Notes: generated by a model not told the origin, from the sequence alone. A DNA stretch of 64,000 nt from Chryseobacterium salipaludis (GCF_022968825.1 NZ_JALHKS010000001.1:372001-436000); one strand, 5' to 3'; positions 1-8,662 are shown, counted from the stretch's first letter. Made by a program: numbers and translations.

Positions 1-1
1 G

Positions 2-1510
2 ACATGGCCAAGACATACGGGCGACTTTGCTATGTTCCGCGTATACGCCGATAAAAACAATATGCCGGCGGAATATTCCAAAGACAATGTTCCCTACAAA
101 CCAAAACACTTCCTGCCGATTTCCATTAAGGACAAAAAGGAAAACGATTTCACTTTTGTATTTGGGTTCCCGGGACGAACTACCGAATATCTTCCGGCCA
201 TCGCAGTAGAAAAAATCATGAATGAAACCGATCCGGCCATGATTTCTGTGCGTGAAGTAGCGTTGAAGATTCTGAACGAAAAGATGCGCGCCGATGATGA
301 AACGCGTATTAAGTACGCCTCCAAATATGCTTCGGTTGCCAACTACTGGAAAAAGTGGATCGGCGAAGTGGAAGGCCTGAAAAAATCTGATGCGGTCGGG
401 AAGAAAAAGCAATATGAACAAATGCTGGCCGGCAAAAACCCGGCGATCAGCAAGACGATTGACCAGCTGAATGCCTTGTACACCGAGCAAGGTCCGTATG
501 CCCTGAACCGTGCTTACTTCGGTGAACTAATGCGCAACGCGGAGACGCTTTCGCTGGCGAGCCAGTTCATTAATTATATTCAGAGTTACGAGGAAGGCAA
601 AGTGAATGAGCAGTCACTCAACAACTTTAAAAAACGCCTGACGAACATCTACCGCGACTACAGCGGCGAACTGGACGCAAAAGTAACCGCAGAGCTTTTG
701 GCTTTATATAATGCCAAAACACCCAAGCAGTTCCTGCCGGCAGGATTTGATCAGTTCAGCGACGGGAAGAAAAACCTGGAAACCGTGGAAAACTGGTCCC
801 GCAATTCTATCGTGAGCGGACGCGGCAGCCTGAATGGCGCTACTACGATTTCTGATATTGATAAGGTATTTGCAAACCAGGCGGAACTCATTAAAACACT
901 GAAAAACGATCCGCTGATCCAGTTGACTGCTGCAATCCGTAACCAGTACGCGGTAAATACAGAAGCGAAATACAATGCGCTGCAGCAGCAAATTGATGCA
1001 CTGCAGAAAACATACATGGCGCAGCAAATGGAAACCGACAAAGACCGCCAGTTCTTCCCGGATGCCAACTCTACGCTGCGTGTCACCTACGGACAGGTGA
1101 AAGGCAGTAATCCGCGTGACGCTGTATATTACGGCTACCAAACGCACCTAAGCGGCGTGATGGAAAAATACGTTCCAGGCGATTACGAGTTTGATGTGCC
1201 GGCCAAGCTGGTTAACCTGTACAATACCAAAGATTATGGGATGTATAAGGATCAAACGGGTGATGTTCCGGTTAACTTTACGGCCACGAATCACACGACC
1301 GGCGGCAATTCCGGTTCTCCGGCACTGGATGCAGAGGGTAATCTGATCGGCCTGAATTTCGACCGCCAGTGGGAAGGAACGATGAGCGACATTAACTTCG
1401 ATCCGCGCTTCAGCCGAAACATTATGGTGGATTCCAAATATATTCTGTTTATTGTTGATAAATACGCAGATGCCAAATGGCTGCTGAACGAGATGAAGAT
1501 TGTGAAATAA
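2..1510 (+). CDS. S46 family dipeptidyl-peptidase, DPP11-like (5' end outside window)
   Basis: C-terminal two thirds of a periplasmic S46 serine exopeptidase that removes dipeptides from peptide N-termini. The frame is already open at base 2 and reads TWPRHTGDFAMFRVYADK, a strongly conserved S46 stretch that carries the catalytic Asp, so the start and the catalytic His lie upstream of the window. The nucleophile is the Ser of GGNSGSPA (codon 1310-1312). Eighteen residues later, in FDRQWEG, there is an Arg (codon 1364-1366). In characterised enzymes Arg at this place gives preference for Asp/Glu at P1 (DPP11), while DPP7 has Gly. This fits the saccharide-independent, peptide-using metabolism of the group. 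A strong terminator follows. The family is certain; the acidic specificity is inferred from one residue. Confidence 0.93.
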   Translation, partial: TWPRHTGDFAMFRVYADKNNMPAEYSKDNVPYKPKHFLPISIKDKKENDFTFVFGFPGRTTEYLPAIAVEKIMNETDPAMISVREVALKILNEKMRADDETRIKYASKYASVANYWKKWIGEVEGLKKSDAVGKKKQYEQMLAGKNPAISKTIDQLNALYTEQGPYALNRAYFGELMRNAETLSLASQFINYIQSYEEGKVNEQSLNNFKKRLTNIYRDYSGELDAKVTAELLALYNAKTPKQFLPAGFDQFSDGKKNLETVENWSRNSIVSGRGSLNGATTISDIDKVFANQAELIKTLKNDPLIQLTAAIRNQYAVNTEAKYNALQQQIDALQKTYMAQQMETDKDRQFFPDANSTLRVTYGQVKGSNPRDAVYYGYQTHLSGVMEKYVPGDYEFDVPAKLVNLYNTKDYGMYKDQTGDVPVNFTATNHTTGGNSGSPALDAEGNLIGLNFDRQWEGTMSDINFDPRFSRNIMVDSKYILFIVDKYADAKWLLNEMKIVK

Positions 1511-1536
1511 TCTATATTAAGTAAGTACAAAAGAAA

Positions 1537-1565
1537 ACCTTGAAGCAAATGCTTCAAGGTTTTTA
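1537..1565 (+). terminator. Rho-independent terminator of the S46 peptidase gene
   Basis: A perfect 10-bp stem (1537-1546 with 1551-1560), a 4-nt loop and a following T run, 26 bases after the stop codon. Confidence 0.9.
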
Positions 1566-1750
1566 TACCTGAACTCGTCAGGTTGCGACAAGACCGGAGC
1601 GTGGTCCGCGATCAGGTTCGCACGGTTATTAGTTTCATCATTTGACTGGAACAAAGGTGCACAAAAGCAGATTTAGATTCAAGCTGAAAATCGCCCATTT
1701 TAGTATCGTTTAATCACCTGATTTTACCTCACCAAATAAAATATAACATA

Positions 1751-1779
1751 AAAAAAGCCGCTTTAATTACAAGCGGCTT
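1751..1779 (-). terminator. Terminator of the first M16 peptidase gene
   Basis: 8-bp stem AAGCCGCT/AGCGGCTT (1755-1762 with 1772-1779), followed on the minus strand by a T run. Between this and the previous terminator (1566-1750) I see no gene and no clear promoter box. Confidence 0.85.
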
Positions 1780-1798
1780 CCATTTGATTTAAATAAAA

Positions 1799-4714
1799 TT
1801 AATACCCAAAAATCTCCTCCAGACTCACTTCATGGAAAGTGCCCAGTTTAGCAAGTGCAGCCATATCCAAGTTTTCTTTTTTGCCAATGATGGCCGTGTT
1901 GTACTTCATCGGTTTCATTTGGTTATTGTAGAAATCGGTAAGTTCCGGCAGGGTCAGGTTTTCAATCTCAGCATAGAGATTTTTTCTGATGTCGTAATCC
2001 ACACCCAGCTTTTTCAGGTTTAACTGATTGAAGAATAAATTGGTTCTCGTAATGCGGCTGCTGGCAATCTGTTTCAGCGCGGAGTTGCGCGCATTTTCAA
2101 ACTGTGCCGGGATTTGCGGTAAATCTGCCATCAGTTCATCCATCGCGTGTACGGCCTGCGGAAGTTTGTTTGCCTGTGTGCCAATATAGGTAGTTACATA
2201 ATCAGCATACCCCAGTTCTGCGGCAGTTGCATAGGAAACGTAGGCGCTGTAGGCCAAGCTCTTACTCTCGCGGATTTCCTGGAAAACAATGGAGGACAAT
2301 CCGCGCCCGAAATATTCGTTGAAAACGCTGATCTTTCCGAAATTGTTCAGATTAACCACCGGTCCTTTGGCCACCCGCGCCATTTCCGTTTGCACCATAT
2401 CATAATTGGTGAAATAGACCTGGTTCTGGGTTGCCGGTTCCGGATAAACTTTCTTAGCCGGTGCTGTTTTGGTTTCTTTTTCTATGAAAGGTTTCGCATA
2501 ATTCTTAAATGAATTGAAATCCTGTCCGTAAAAGAAAATCTCATACGGCATCGCCAGCATTTCTTTAATTTTCGCTGTAAGCTGTGCGGGATTCATGGTT
2601 TTCATTTGCTCTGCAGAAATCACATCGGTAAAGCGGGAATTTTTGCCATATTTTGCATAATTACTCAATGCAGCCATAATGCGGCCTTTGTCCTTTTTCG
2701 CAACTTCGCGGCTTTCCAGAATGGTATTGACGGTTTTTTGATAAACCTCCTGATCGGCCTTGGCGGTACTCAGCCAGTCCTTTAATAAGGTAATGGCTTT
2801 TGGCATATTCTGCTCCAGTCCGCTCAGCGAAACGCGGATTTGATCCGGCATCACACGGATGTTATGCGAAATTCCAAGTTTGAAAAATTCTTCCTTCAGT
2901 TTTTCTGCGCTTAGCTTTTCAGTGCCGAGATAATCCAGATACTGTGCTGCCAGCGCCAGTTCCTTATCATTGTCGCTGCCGAATGGGAAAATAAAATAAG
3001 CCTGGGCAATATCATTGTACTTATTATGGACGAAACTTGCTTTCTTGCCGGCAATTTTATCGGTTTTAATCACCGCGTTGTAGTCAATGAACTCGGGACG
3101 GATGTCGGTGGATTTTGTACTCATCAAGTCCTTCAGGAAAACGGACTGGCTGTCGCGGTTGAGTTTAATCGGTGTAATACCGGGATTTTCCACGCGTACT
3201 AACTTATCATTTACACCTTTTTCTTTGCGGATCACCACATAATTATCCTTGAAGAAATCGTTTGCAAATTTCACCACATCTGCTTTGGTGATTTTTTCGT
3301 ATTCATTAATTTCATTCAGTTCATCCTGCCACGTGCGGTCGTTAATGTAGGCACCGTATAAACTGGTGGCCAGACCATCTGCCGTTTCATAGGTTTTCAT
3401 GCGCTGAATTTTCATATCTGTAACAATCGCCGGAATGAGCCAGTCCGGGAACTGTCCTTTTTTTACCAGATCGAGCTGCGCGAGCAACAGTTGTTTTGCT
3501 TCGTCCAGGGTTTGGTCATTTTTAGGCACAATCACCATGGAGAAGCCGCCGTATTGCTTGAACGCAGATTCGTAAGCAGCCGCTCTCAGCGCTTTCTGGC
3601 TTTGATTAATATTTAAGTCAATCAGTCCCGTTTCGCCGGAGTTCGTGAGGATGTTCGCCACCATATCTGCCAGGCGCGCTTCCTGTGTTCCGTACGAATC
3701 GGTTCTCCAGGCAAGCTGCAAACGTGGCGTGGATGGACTTTTGACGGTACGCTCCACAATTTTGGTCATCGGCTGTTCGGTAATTTTCGCTTTTTTTGGT
3801 AAATCTTTGTATTTAAAACTTCCAAAGTACTGATCGACCAGCTTGATGGTTTTGTCATAATCCAGATCACCTACGAGCACCATTGCGTAATTATTAGGCA
3901 CGTAATATTCATCGAAATATTTGTGAATCGCTTCCATGGAAGGATTTTTCAGGTGCTCGGATTTTCCGATGGTGGTTTGTTGTCCGTTGGGATGGGTCGG
4001 GAACAAAGCGTCCATCAATTCGTAGTTTACCAGGCGGCCATCATTGTCCTGCGCGCGGTTAAACTCTTCATACACTGCCTCCAGTTCTGTGTGGAACAAA
4101 CGCAAAGTAAGTTCCGAAAATCTTTCTTTTTCTACTTTGAGCCAGCGCTCTAGTTCATTGTTGGGAATATTGTTCTTGTAAACAGTCTCATCCAGCCAGG
4201 TATGGGCGTTGGTTCCGCTCGCCCCAAGGGAGGAGATGGCTTTGTCATATTCATTGGCAAGTGCATATTTACTTGCTTCCTGAGATACCGCATCGATTTG
4301 TTTATAAATCTCCTTTTTCTTTTCGGGATCTTTCTCGGCTTTGTGCTGCTCGTATAAATCCGAAATCTTTTTCAGCAAGGGTTTCTCCTTGTTCCAGTCG
4401 GAGCTGGCGAGTTTAGAAGTTCCTTTAAACATCATGTGCTCCAGGTAATGCGCCAAGCCGGTATTATTTGCCGGGTCATTATTGCTTCCGGTTCGAACAG
4501 GAATATAGGTTTGTATTCTGGGTGCATCATCATTTTTTGCCAGATACACTTTAAGGCCGTTTTTAAGCGTATAGATTCGTACGCCGGTTTTATCATTCAG
4601 TACCGTTTCGTAGCGGTAACCGGCAGGGTCTGTTGCGGTTTTGGTTTCAAATTGCTGTGCGTTGGTCATCATCAGGGTTCCAATCAGGGTTAAGGTGGTA
4701 ATGATTTTTTTCAT
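1799..4714 (-). CDS. Secreted M16 family zinc metallopeptidase (paralogue 1)
   Basis: 971-residue pitrilysin-type protease with the usual pair of M16 half-domains. Near residue 90 is HYLEH (the inverted HxxEH zinc motif), and the third ligand Glu lies in TELEAVYEE about 80 residues on. I place the start at the ATG at 4714, because this gives a signal peptide (MKKIITTLTLIGTLMMTNAQQ region); the frame stays open 25 codons further upstream to an ATG at 4789 abutting the aspartase stop, but those codons contain the aspA terminator. It probably degrades peptides in the periplasm. It is clearly paralogous to the M16 gene at 34686-37619, sharing the block order and the C-terminal EIFGY. No promoter box is visible, so transcription may come from its own unseen promoter or from read-through from aspA. 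Confidence 0.93.
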   Translation of the reverse strand: MKKIITTLTLIGTLMMTNAQQFETKTATDPAGYRYETVLNDKTGVRIYTLKNGLKVYLAKNDDAPRIQTYIPVRTGSNNDPANNTGLAHYLEHMMFKGTSKLASSDWNKEKPLLKKISDLYEQHKAEKDPEKKKEIYKQIDAVSQEASKYALANEYDKAISSLGASGTNAHTWLDETVYKNNIPNNELERWLKVEKERFSELTLRLFHTELEAVYEEFNRAQDNDGRLVNYELMDALFPTHPNGQQTTIGKSEHLKNPSMEAIHKYFDEYYVPNNYAMVLVGDLDYDKTIKLVDQYFGSFKYKDLPKKAKITEQPMTKIVERTVKSPSTPRLQLAWRTDSYGTQEARLADMVANILTNSGETGLIDLNINQSQKALRAAAYESAFKQYGGFSMVIVPKNDQTLDEAKQLLLAQLDLVKKGQFPDWLIPAIVTDMKIQRMKTYETADGLATSLYGAYINDRTWQDELNEINEYEKITKADVVKFANDFFKDNYVVIRKEKGVNDKLVRVENPGITPIKLNRDSQSVFLKDLMSTKSTDIRPEFIDYNAVIKTDKIAGKKASFVHNKYNDIAQAYFIFPFGSDNDKELALAAQYLDYLGTEKLSAEKLKEEFFKLGISHNIRVMPDQIRVSLSGLEQNMPKAITLLKDWLSTAKADQEVYQKTVNTILESREVAKKDKGRIMAALSNYAKYGKNSRFTDVISAEQMKTMNPAQLTAKIKEMLAMPYEIFFYGQDFNSFKNYAKPFIEKETKTAPAKKVYPEPATQNQVYFTNYDMVQTEMARVAKGPVVNLNNFGKISVFNEYFGRGLSSIVFQEIRESKSLAYSAYVSYATAAELGYADYVTTYIGTQANKLPQAVHAMDELMADLPQIPAQFENARNSALKQIASSRITRTNLFFNQLNLKKLGVDYDIRKNLYAEIENLTLPELTDFYNNQMKPMKYNTAIIGKKENLDMAALAKLGTFHEVSLEEIFGY

Positions 4715-4740
4715 GCAAAAGTTTTTATGGTTTGGTTTAT

Positions 4741-4780
4741 ATAGAAAAGCCGACCTGTATTTCTCTTTAGCCCGGCTTTT
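4741..4780 (-). terminator. Probable terminator after aspA
   Basis: 8-bp stem AAAAGCCG/CGGCTTTT (4745-4752 with 4773-4780) around a long 20-nt loop, directly after the aspA stop. The long loop makes it weaker than the other terminators here. Confidence 0.6.
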
Positions 4781-4789
4781 ATTTGTCAT

Positions 4790-6193
4790 TTACATCGGCT
4801 GATGCGGTTTCAGCATATTCACCGGATCAAGAATTTCATTGAGTCTTTCTTCAGATAAGATACCGCGCTCCAAAACGAGGTCATAAACGCTTCTTCCGGT
4901 TTCAAGTGCTTCCTTTGCAATCGTCGTGGAGGTTTTATACCCAATATAGGGGTTCAGCGCCGTCACAATTCCGATACTGTGGCGCACCATCTGCAGGCAG
5001 ATATCTTTATTGGCGGTGATCCCGGTGATACATTTTTCACGCAGCGTGTCCATTGCATTCCCCAGGAAATTGATGCTTTCCATAATGGAATGCGCCAGTA
5101 CCGGTTCCATCACATTCAGCTGTAATTGTCCGGCTTCCGCAGCGAAGGTTACGGTAAGATCATTCCCGATTACTTTAAAACATACCTGATTCACTACTTC
5201 CGGAATTACAGGATTCACTTTACCGGGCATAATGGAAGAACCGGGCTGCATCGCCGGAAGATTGATTTCAAACAAACCCGCACGCGGGCCCGACGCCAGT
5301 AAACGCAGGTCATTACAGATTTTCGATAACTTGACTGCCAGCCTTTTTAATGCAGAAGAATAGATTACATAAGAGCCGGTATCAGGCGTAGCTTCCACCA
5401 GATTCGGTGCGGACACGATCGGGAAACCGGTGATCGCAGCGAGATTTTCCGCACATTTTACTGCATATCCTACCGGTGCATTTAAGCCGGTTCCAATAGC
5501 GGTAGCACCCATATTAATTTCCACAAACAAACCGGCGTTGGCGTTGAGTTTTGAAATATCTTCCTCTAAGGTAGCAGCAAAGGCTTCGAACTCCTGCCCC
5601 AGCGTCATCGGAACCGCATCCTGCAGCTGGGTGCGCCCCATTTTAATCACTTCGGCAAACTCCTTCCCTTTTTCGCGGAAGGCTTGCACAATTTTTTCAA
5701 GCTTCTGAACCAGCGCTGCGTTCATGGTTAATAAAGCCATTTTAAGCGCTGTTGGATACGCATCATTGGTTGACTGCGACAGGTTTACATGGTCGTTGGG
5801 AGAGCAGTATTGGTACTCACCCTTCTGGTGGCCCATCATTTCGAGTACCCGGTTCGCTATCACTTCATTGGCATTCATGTTTACAGAAGTGCCGGCACCG
5901 CCCTGAATCATATCAATCGGAAACTGATCATGCAGTTCACCGCTCATGAGTTCGTCGCATGCTTTGACAATATCGCGGAACAGTTCTTCTTCCAGCAAGC
6001 CTAATTCATGATTCGTCTGTGCAGCAGCTTTCTTAACTGCGGCCAGCGCATTGATCATGTGCGGATAGGAAGACAGGGTTTGCCCTGATATTTTGAAATT
6101 ATGCATCGCGCGCTGCGTTTGCACGCCATAATATGCTTGTACCGGAACCTGAAGTGTGCCCAGCAAATCACTTTCATTTCTGTAGTTTTCCAT
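4790..6193 (-). CDS. aspA: Aspartate ammonia-lyase
   Basis: 467 residues, the normal length. Converts L-aspartate reversibly to fumarate and ammonia in the cytosol, feeding amino-acid nitrogen and carbon into the TCA cycle. It matches Escherichia coli aspartase nearly block by block as I remember it: GGAGTSVNMNANEV, NDHVNLSQSTNDAYPTA, KMGRTQLQDAVPMTLGQEF and the superfamily signature GSSIMPGKVNPV, which contains the catalytic flexible loop. Class II fumarase is the main alternative, but GHQKGEYQYCSPNDHVN and LEATPDTG resemble aspartase more. It starts 34 bases after the amidase gene with no promoter box between them, so the two are probably co-transcribed. The Asp/Glu-specific dipeptidase upstream would supply its substrate. 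Confidence 0.92.
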   Translation of the reverse strand: MENYRNESDLLGTLQVPVQAYYGVQTQRAMHNFKISGQTLSSYPHMINALAAVKKAAAQTNHELGLLEEELFRDIVKACDELMSGELHDQFPIDMIQGGAGTSVNMNANEVIANRVLEMMGHQKGEYQYCSPNDHVNLSQSTNDAYPTALKMALLTMNAALVQKLEKIVQAFREKGKEFAEVIKMGRTQLQDAVPMTLGQEFEAFAATLEEDISKLNANAGLFVEINMGATAIGTGLNAPVGYAVKCAENLAAITGFPIVSAPNLVEATPDTGSYVIYSSALKRLAVKLSKICNDLRLLASGPRAGLFEINLPAMQPGSSIMPGKVNPVIPEVVNQVCFKVIGNDLTVTFAAEAGQLQLNVMEPVLAHSIMESINFLGNAMDTLREKCITGITANKDICLQMVRHSIGIVTALNPYIGYKTSTTIAKEALETGRSVYDLVLERGILSEERLNEILDPVNMLKPHQPM

Positions 6194-6227
6194 AAAAGCA
6201 GGAATTGTATAGAGTTATAATTTAATT

Positions 6228-7256
6228 TTATTTACGCGGATATTTCTGCAGCAGTGCCTGCAGAATTGCCCAGGTTTCCGCATCCACCATACCGGAATAA
6301 TTCTGCGGCCGGAAATGATACTGGAATGCTTCCACTGTTTTTTTGGTTGCATCGTCATATATTCCCGTCGGGTTGACATCATAACCAAAATCGCGAAGTG
6401 CGGTTTGTATTTTAAAAACAAAAGAAGGTACCGTCATTTGCTGCACATAATCCTCTGTCATCGCGGTCTGCATGAAAAGATCTTTGGTGCTTTCATCATA
6501 CCACATCCCGATCTGATGTTTTTCATATAGCTGCTTCCAGGGGAATGTAGGTCCCGGATCCTGCTTGCGCGTTGGTGCAATATCGGAGTGCCCCAGGATA
6601 TTGGTAGCAGGAATCATATATCGTTCTGCGAGATCTTTTACGAGGGAGGCCACTTTATCCACTTGCTCCGGCGGGAACAGTGTGAAAATCTTCGTTCCGC
6701 CGGCATCAGTGGTATACCCTGCATTGACAATTTCAATACCGATCGAGGTATCATTTAAATTACGGTCATTTCGCCAGGCACTGATCCCTGCGTGGTATGC
6801 GCGTTTGTTTTCATCAACCAACTGATAGATTTCATTATCATCGAGTTCATTTACCAAATAGTGGGCACTGACGGCCTGCTGGGTGAGTACGCGAACGGAT
6901 TTCTCATGATCGAGCGCAGTGTAATGCAGAATAATATAGCGCTGACGGAAATTTTGCGCAATTGCCGGGAAGTAATCTTTCACCACTTTGTACCCTGGTG
7001 TTTCCGCCGTGACGATAGAACCGTAGCTGGCGGTGTTATCGTTCTTGCCTCGTTCTGCAATATTTTCCCGGAAAAACTCCGCTCCTGCCTGCCGCTGTAC
7101 TTTGGGTTTTTGGACCGGTTCGGCTTTAGGTTTAGGCGCCGGGGTTGGTGTTTTAACCGTGGTTGGTGCTTTTTTTACAGGTTGCTTCGCGGGCTTCTGA
7201 GTACCGCAGGAAATTGTTAAAATTCCTAAAGCTATGAGCGCGAATGGTTTACGCAT
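6228..7256 (-). CDS. N-acetylmuramoyl-L-alanine amidase lipoprotein with peptidoglycan-binding domain
   Basis: 342 residues. The N-terminus is a lipoprotein signal (LTISC, Cys17), followed by a Lys/Pro/Thr-rich linker to about residue 60. The amidase_2 domain (about 90-240) has the zinc ligands in IILHYTA and in NILGHSDIAPTRKQDPG; the first His, the second His and the late Asp/Lys pair fit the AmpD group. The C-terminal 70 residues (LRDFGYDVNPTGIYDDATK) are a peptidoglycan-binding type 1 repeat. It should cleave the amide bond between MurNAc and L-Ala in the periplasm, anchored to a membrane, in wall recycling or remodelling. First gene of a likely two-gene unit with aspA. Confidence 0.9.
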   Translation of the reverse strand: MRKPFALIALGILTISCGTQKPAKQPVKKAPTTVKTPTPAPKPKAEPVQKPKVQRQAGAEFFRENIAERGKNDNTASYGSIVTAETPGYKVVKDYFPAIAQNFRQRYIILHYTALDHEKSVRVLTQQAVSAHYLVNELDDNEIYQLVDENKRAYHAGISAWRNDRNLNDTSIGIEIVNAGYTTDAGGTKIFTLFPPEQVDKVASLVKDLAERYMIPATNILGHSDIAPTRKQDPGPTFPWKQLYEKHQIGMWYDESTKDLFMQTAMTEDYVQQMTVPSFVFKIQTALRDFGYDVNPTGIYDDATKKTVEAFQYHFRPQNYSGMVDAETWAILQALLQKYPRK

Positions 7257-7284
7257 ATATTCTGTGATTAATCGGTTATTAAGT

Positions 7285-7292
7285 CAAAAATA
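7285..7292 (-). promoter_or_regulatory. -7 box for the amidase/aspA unit
   Basis: Reads TATTTTTG on the minus strand, matching the Bacteroidota -7 consensus TAnnTTTG, 28 bases before the amidase ATG. Confidence 0.6.
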
Positions 7293-7314
7293 CAATTATT
7301 TTTTAGGAAAAAGT

Positions 7315-7346
7315 TTTGGTTTGTAATGAAAACTCTTCTATATTTG
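7315..7346 (+). promoter_or_regulatory. Promoter of the tRNA cluster
   Basis: TTTG at 7315-7318 and TATATTTG at 7339-7346 with a 20-nt spacer, matching the Bacteroidota -33/-7 pair. The predicted start lies about 35-40 bases before tRNA-Ser. This is the only promoter in the window with both elements well placed. Confidence 0.8.
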
Positions 7347-7387
7347 CACTCGCAATTACAGAGGAAACGTTCTTATAAATATTGCAA

Positions 7388-7471
7388 GGAGAGGTGCCGG
7401 AGTGGTAACGGAGCAGATTGCTAATCTGTCGACGGGCAACCGTCGCCAGGGTTCGAGTCCCTGTCTCTCCG
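7388..7471 (+). tRNA. tRNA-Ser (anticodon GCU)
   Basis: 84 nt with the long variable arm of a type II tRNA. Acceptor GGAGAGG pairs with TCTCTCC (one G-U). The anticodon arm has GCT at 7420-7422, and the T arm carries GTTCGAGTC. Reads AGC/AGU. CCA is not encoded. Confidence 0.96.
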
Positions 7472-7493
7472 CAATCCTTTGGACTGATTTTCT

Positions 7494-7568
7494 CGGGGCG
7501 TAGCGTAGTCCGGTCATCGCGCCTGGTTTGGGACCAGGAGGTCGCAGGTTCGAATCCTGCCGCCCCGA
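7494..7568 (+). tRNA. tRNA-Pro (anticodon UGG)
   Basis: 75 nt. Acceptor CGGGGCG pairs perfectly with CGCCCCG. The anticodon stem CCTGG/CCAGG encloses TGG at 7529-7531. The T arm is standard and CCA is not encoded. Confidence 0.97.
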
Positions 7569-7637
7569 CAATTTAAAAATTCCTTCGGGAATTTTTTAGT
7601 TTATACCCTGTTGGTAGACACTTTTTAAAGCACGAAG

Positions 7638-7713
7638 GGTGCGTAGCTCAGCTGGATAGAGCATCTGCCTTCTAAGCAGACGGTCCCAGGTTCGAATCCT
7701 GGCGCGCTCACCA
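7638..7713 (+). tRNA. tRNA-Arg (anticodon UCU)
   Basis: 76 nt including an encoded CCA at 7711-7713. Anticodon stem TCTGC/GCAGA encloses TCT at 7671-7673; T stem CCAGG/CCTGG. Reads AGA/AGG. The CCA end runs directly into the terminator, so it is the last tRNA of the transcript. Confidence 0.97.
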
Positions 7714-7747
7714 AGAGAAATCTATTTTTTAGGTTTCTCTTTTTTTT
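7713..7747 (+). terminator. Terminator of the tRNA cluster
   Basis: 8-bp stem AAGAGAAA/TTTCTCTT (7713-7720 with 7734-7741) followed by seven T. Confidence 0.88.
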
Positions 7748-7858
7748 ATGTTTACCGTTTATATTCTCTTTTCAGAAACAACAGCTAAATTCTACATTGG
7801 TTTTACCTCAGAACCGGCGGAAAAACGGTTGCAAAGAAACTTTGGAAAATTATTTTAG
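7748..7858 (+). pseudogene. GIY-YIG endonuclease N-terminal remnant
   Basis: A 36-codon frame starting directly at the end of the tRNA terminator. It reads VYILFSETTAKFYIGFTS then PAEKRLQRNFGK. This is the first half of a GIY-YIG domain: VYIL corresponds to GIY, FYIGFT to YIG, and the Arg of KRLQR to the catalytic Arg. Full stand-alone proteins of this type have about 80-100 residues and include a catalytic Glu helix, which is missing here. The frame ends in TAG and I do not find the rest downstream. Most likely a decayed gene beside a tRNA locus; too short to be an active nuclease. Confidence 0.7.
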
Positions 7859-7896
7859 AGTATAAGTAGCAGATCGAAATTGTACCCGTCTTTATG

Positions 7897-7904
7897 TACC
7901 TTTG
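7897..7904 (+). promoter_or_regulatory. -7 box for the ABC ATPase gene
   Basis: TACCTTTG, 16 bases before the ATG at 7921. No good -33 element was seen. Confidence 0.65.
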
Positions 7905-7920
7905 CGCAAACTGCTTATAA

Positions 7921-8616
7921 ATGTCGCTTCAGATTAATAACCTAACGAAGAACTACGGGAGCCAGACGGCACTTAACCAAATCAATCTGACCATCGATCG
8001 TCATGAAATCATCGGCTTGCTGGGTCCAAATGGTGCCGGAAAATCCACGTTGATGAAATCGATCGTCGGCGCGCTGGATATCGAAGCAGGTGAGATTATT
8101 TTTAACGGGGCAGATATTCGCACTAATCCCAAACAAACTAAAAAACAAATAGGATTCCTACCGGAAAATAATCCTTTGTACACTGATATGTACGTGCAGG
8201 AATTTTTGGGTTTTGCAGCGCAGCTCCATCAGGTACAGACTACAAGGGTTCAGGAAGTCATCGAACTGGTCGGACTGCAGCCGGAGCGAAACAAAAAAAT
8301 CGGGCAGTTATCCAAGGGATACCGTCAGCGCGTGGGCCTGGCACATGCCATTCTGCATGAGCCGGAACTGCTGATTCTGGACGAACCGACAAACGGTTTG
8401 GATCCGAACCAGATTCTGGAAATACGCAGCGTTATCCGCGAGATTGGTAGGCACAAAACGGTGCTGCTCTCCACCCATCTCATGCAGGAAGTGGACGCAC
8501 TGTGCACGCGCGTTATTTTGTTGCACAAAGGCTCGGTGATCCAGGATACGAGCATTGAGGATTTCCGAGGAAAATATGAAAGTCTGGAACAGGCTTTTGC
8601 CACCTATACCAACTAA
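7921..8616 (+). CDS. ABC transporter ATP-binding protein, GldA-like
   Basis: 231-residue nucleotide-binding domain. Walker A GPNGAGKST (about 35-43), Q-loop region FLPENNPLY, signature LSKGYRQRVG, Walker B LLILDEPTNGLDPNQ and switch His in LSTHLMQEVD. PENNPLY, QLSKGYRQRVGLA and GLDPNQ match the GldA subfamily (gliding-motility ABC ATPase) as I remember it, but GldA proteins are near 300 residues and this one stops after the catalytic domain. No permease gene is adjacent. It would energise an unidentified inner-membrane permease. The assignment to GldA itself is an inference; the ABC ATPase call is certain. Confidence 0.9.
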   Translation: MSLQINNLTKNYGSQTALNQINLTIDRHEIIGLLGPNGAGKSTLMKSIVGALDIEAGEIIFNGADIRTNPKQTKKQIGFLPENNPLYTDMYVQEFLGFAAQLHQVQTTRVQEVIELVGLQPERNKKIGQLSKGYRQRVGLAHAILHEPELLILDEPTNGLDPNQILEIRSVIREIGRHKTVLLSTHLMQEVDALCTRVILLHKGSVIQDTSIEDFRGKYESLEQAFATYTN

Positions 8617-8617
8617 A

Positions 8618-8640
8618 AAACTCCGGCGGGACCGGAGTTT
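8618..8640. terminator. Bidirectional terminator between ABC ATPase and SRPBCC genes
   Basis: 9-bp stem AAACTCCGG/CCGGAGTTT (8618-8626 with 8632-8640) and a 5-nt loop between convergent genes. The T run is better on the minus strand. Confidence 0.8.
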
Positions 8641-8662
8641 ATATATTGATTTAGAAGACGAA

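Noticed and set aside
1571-1640. Inverted and direct repeat fragments (GAACC/CCTGA pieces) after the S46 gene
   Set aside because: Matches are short and broken; no consistent stem or repeat unit could be built.
7356-7571. 71-codon minus-strand open frame with SGRQDSNLRPPGPKPGA
   Set aside because: It is the antisense translation of tRNA-Ser and tRNA-Pro, a well-known spurious protein pattern.
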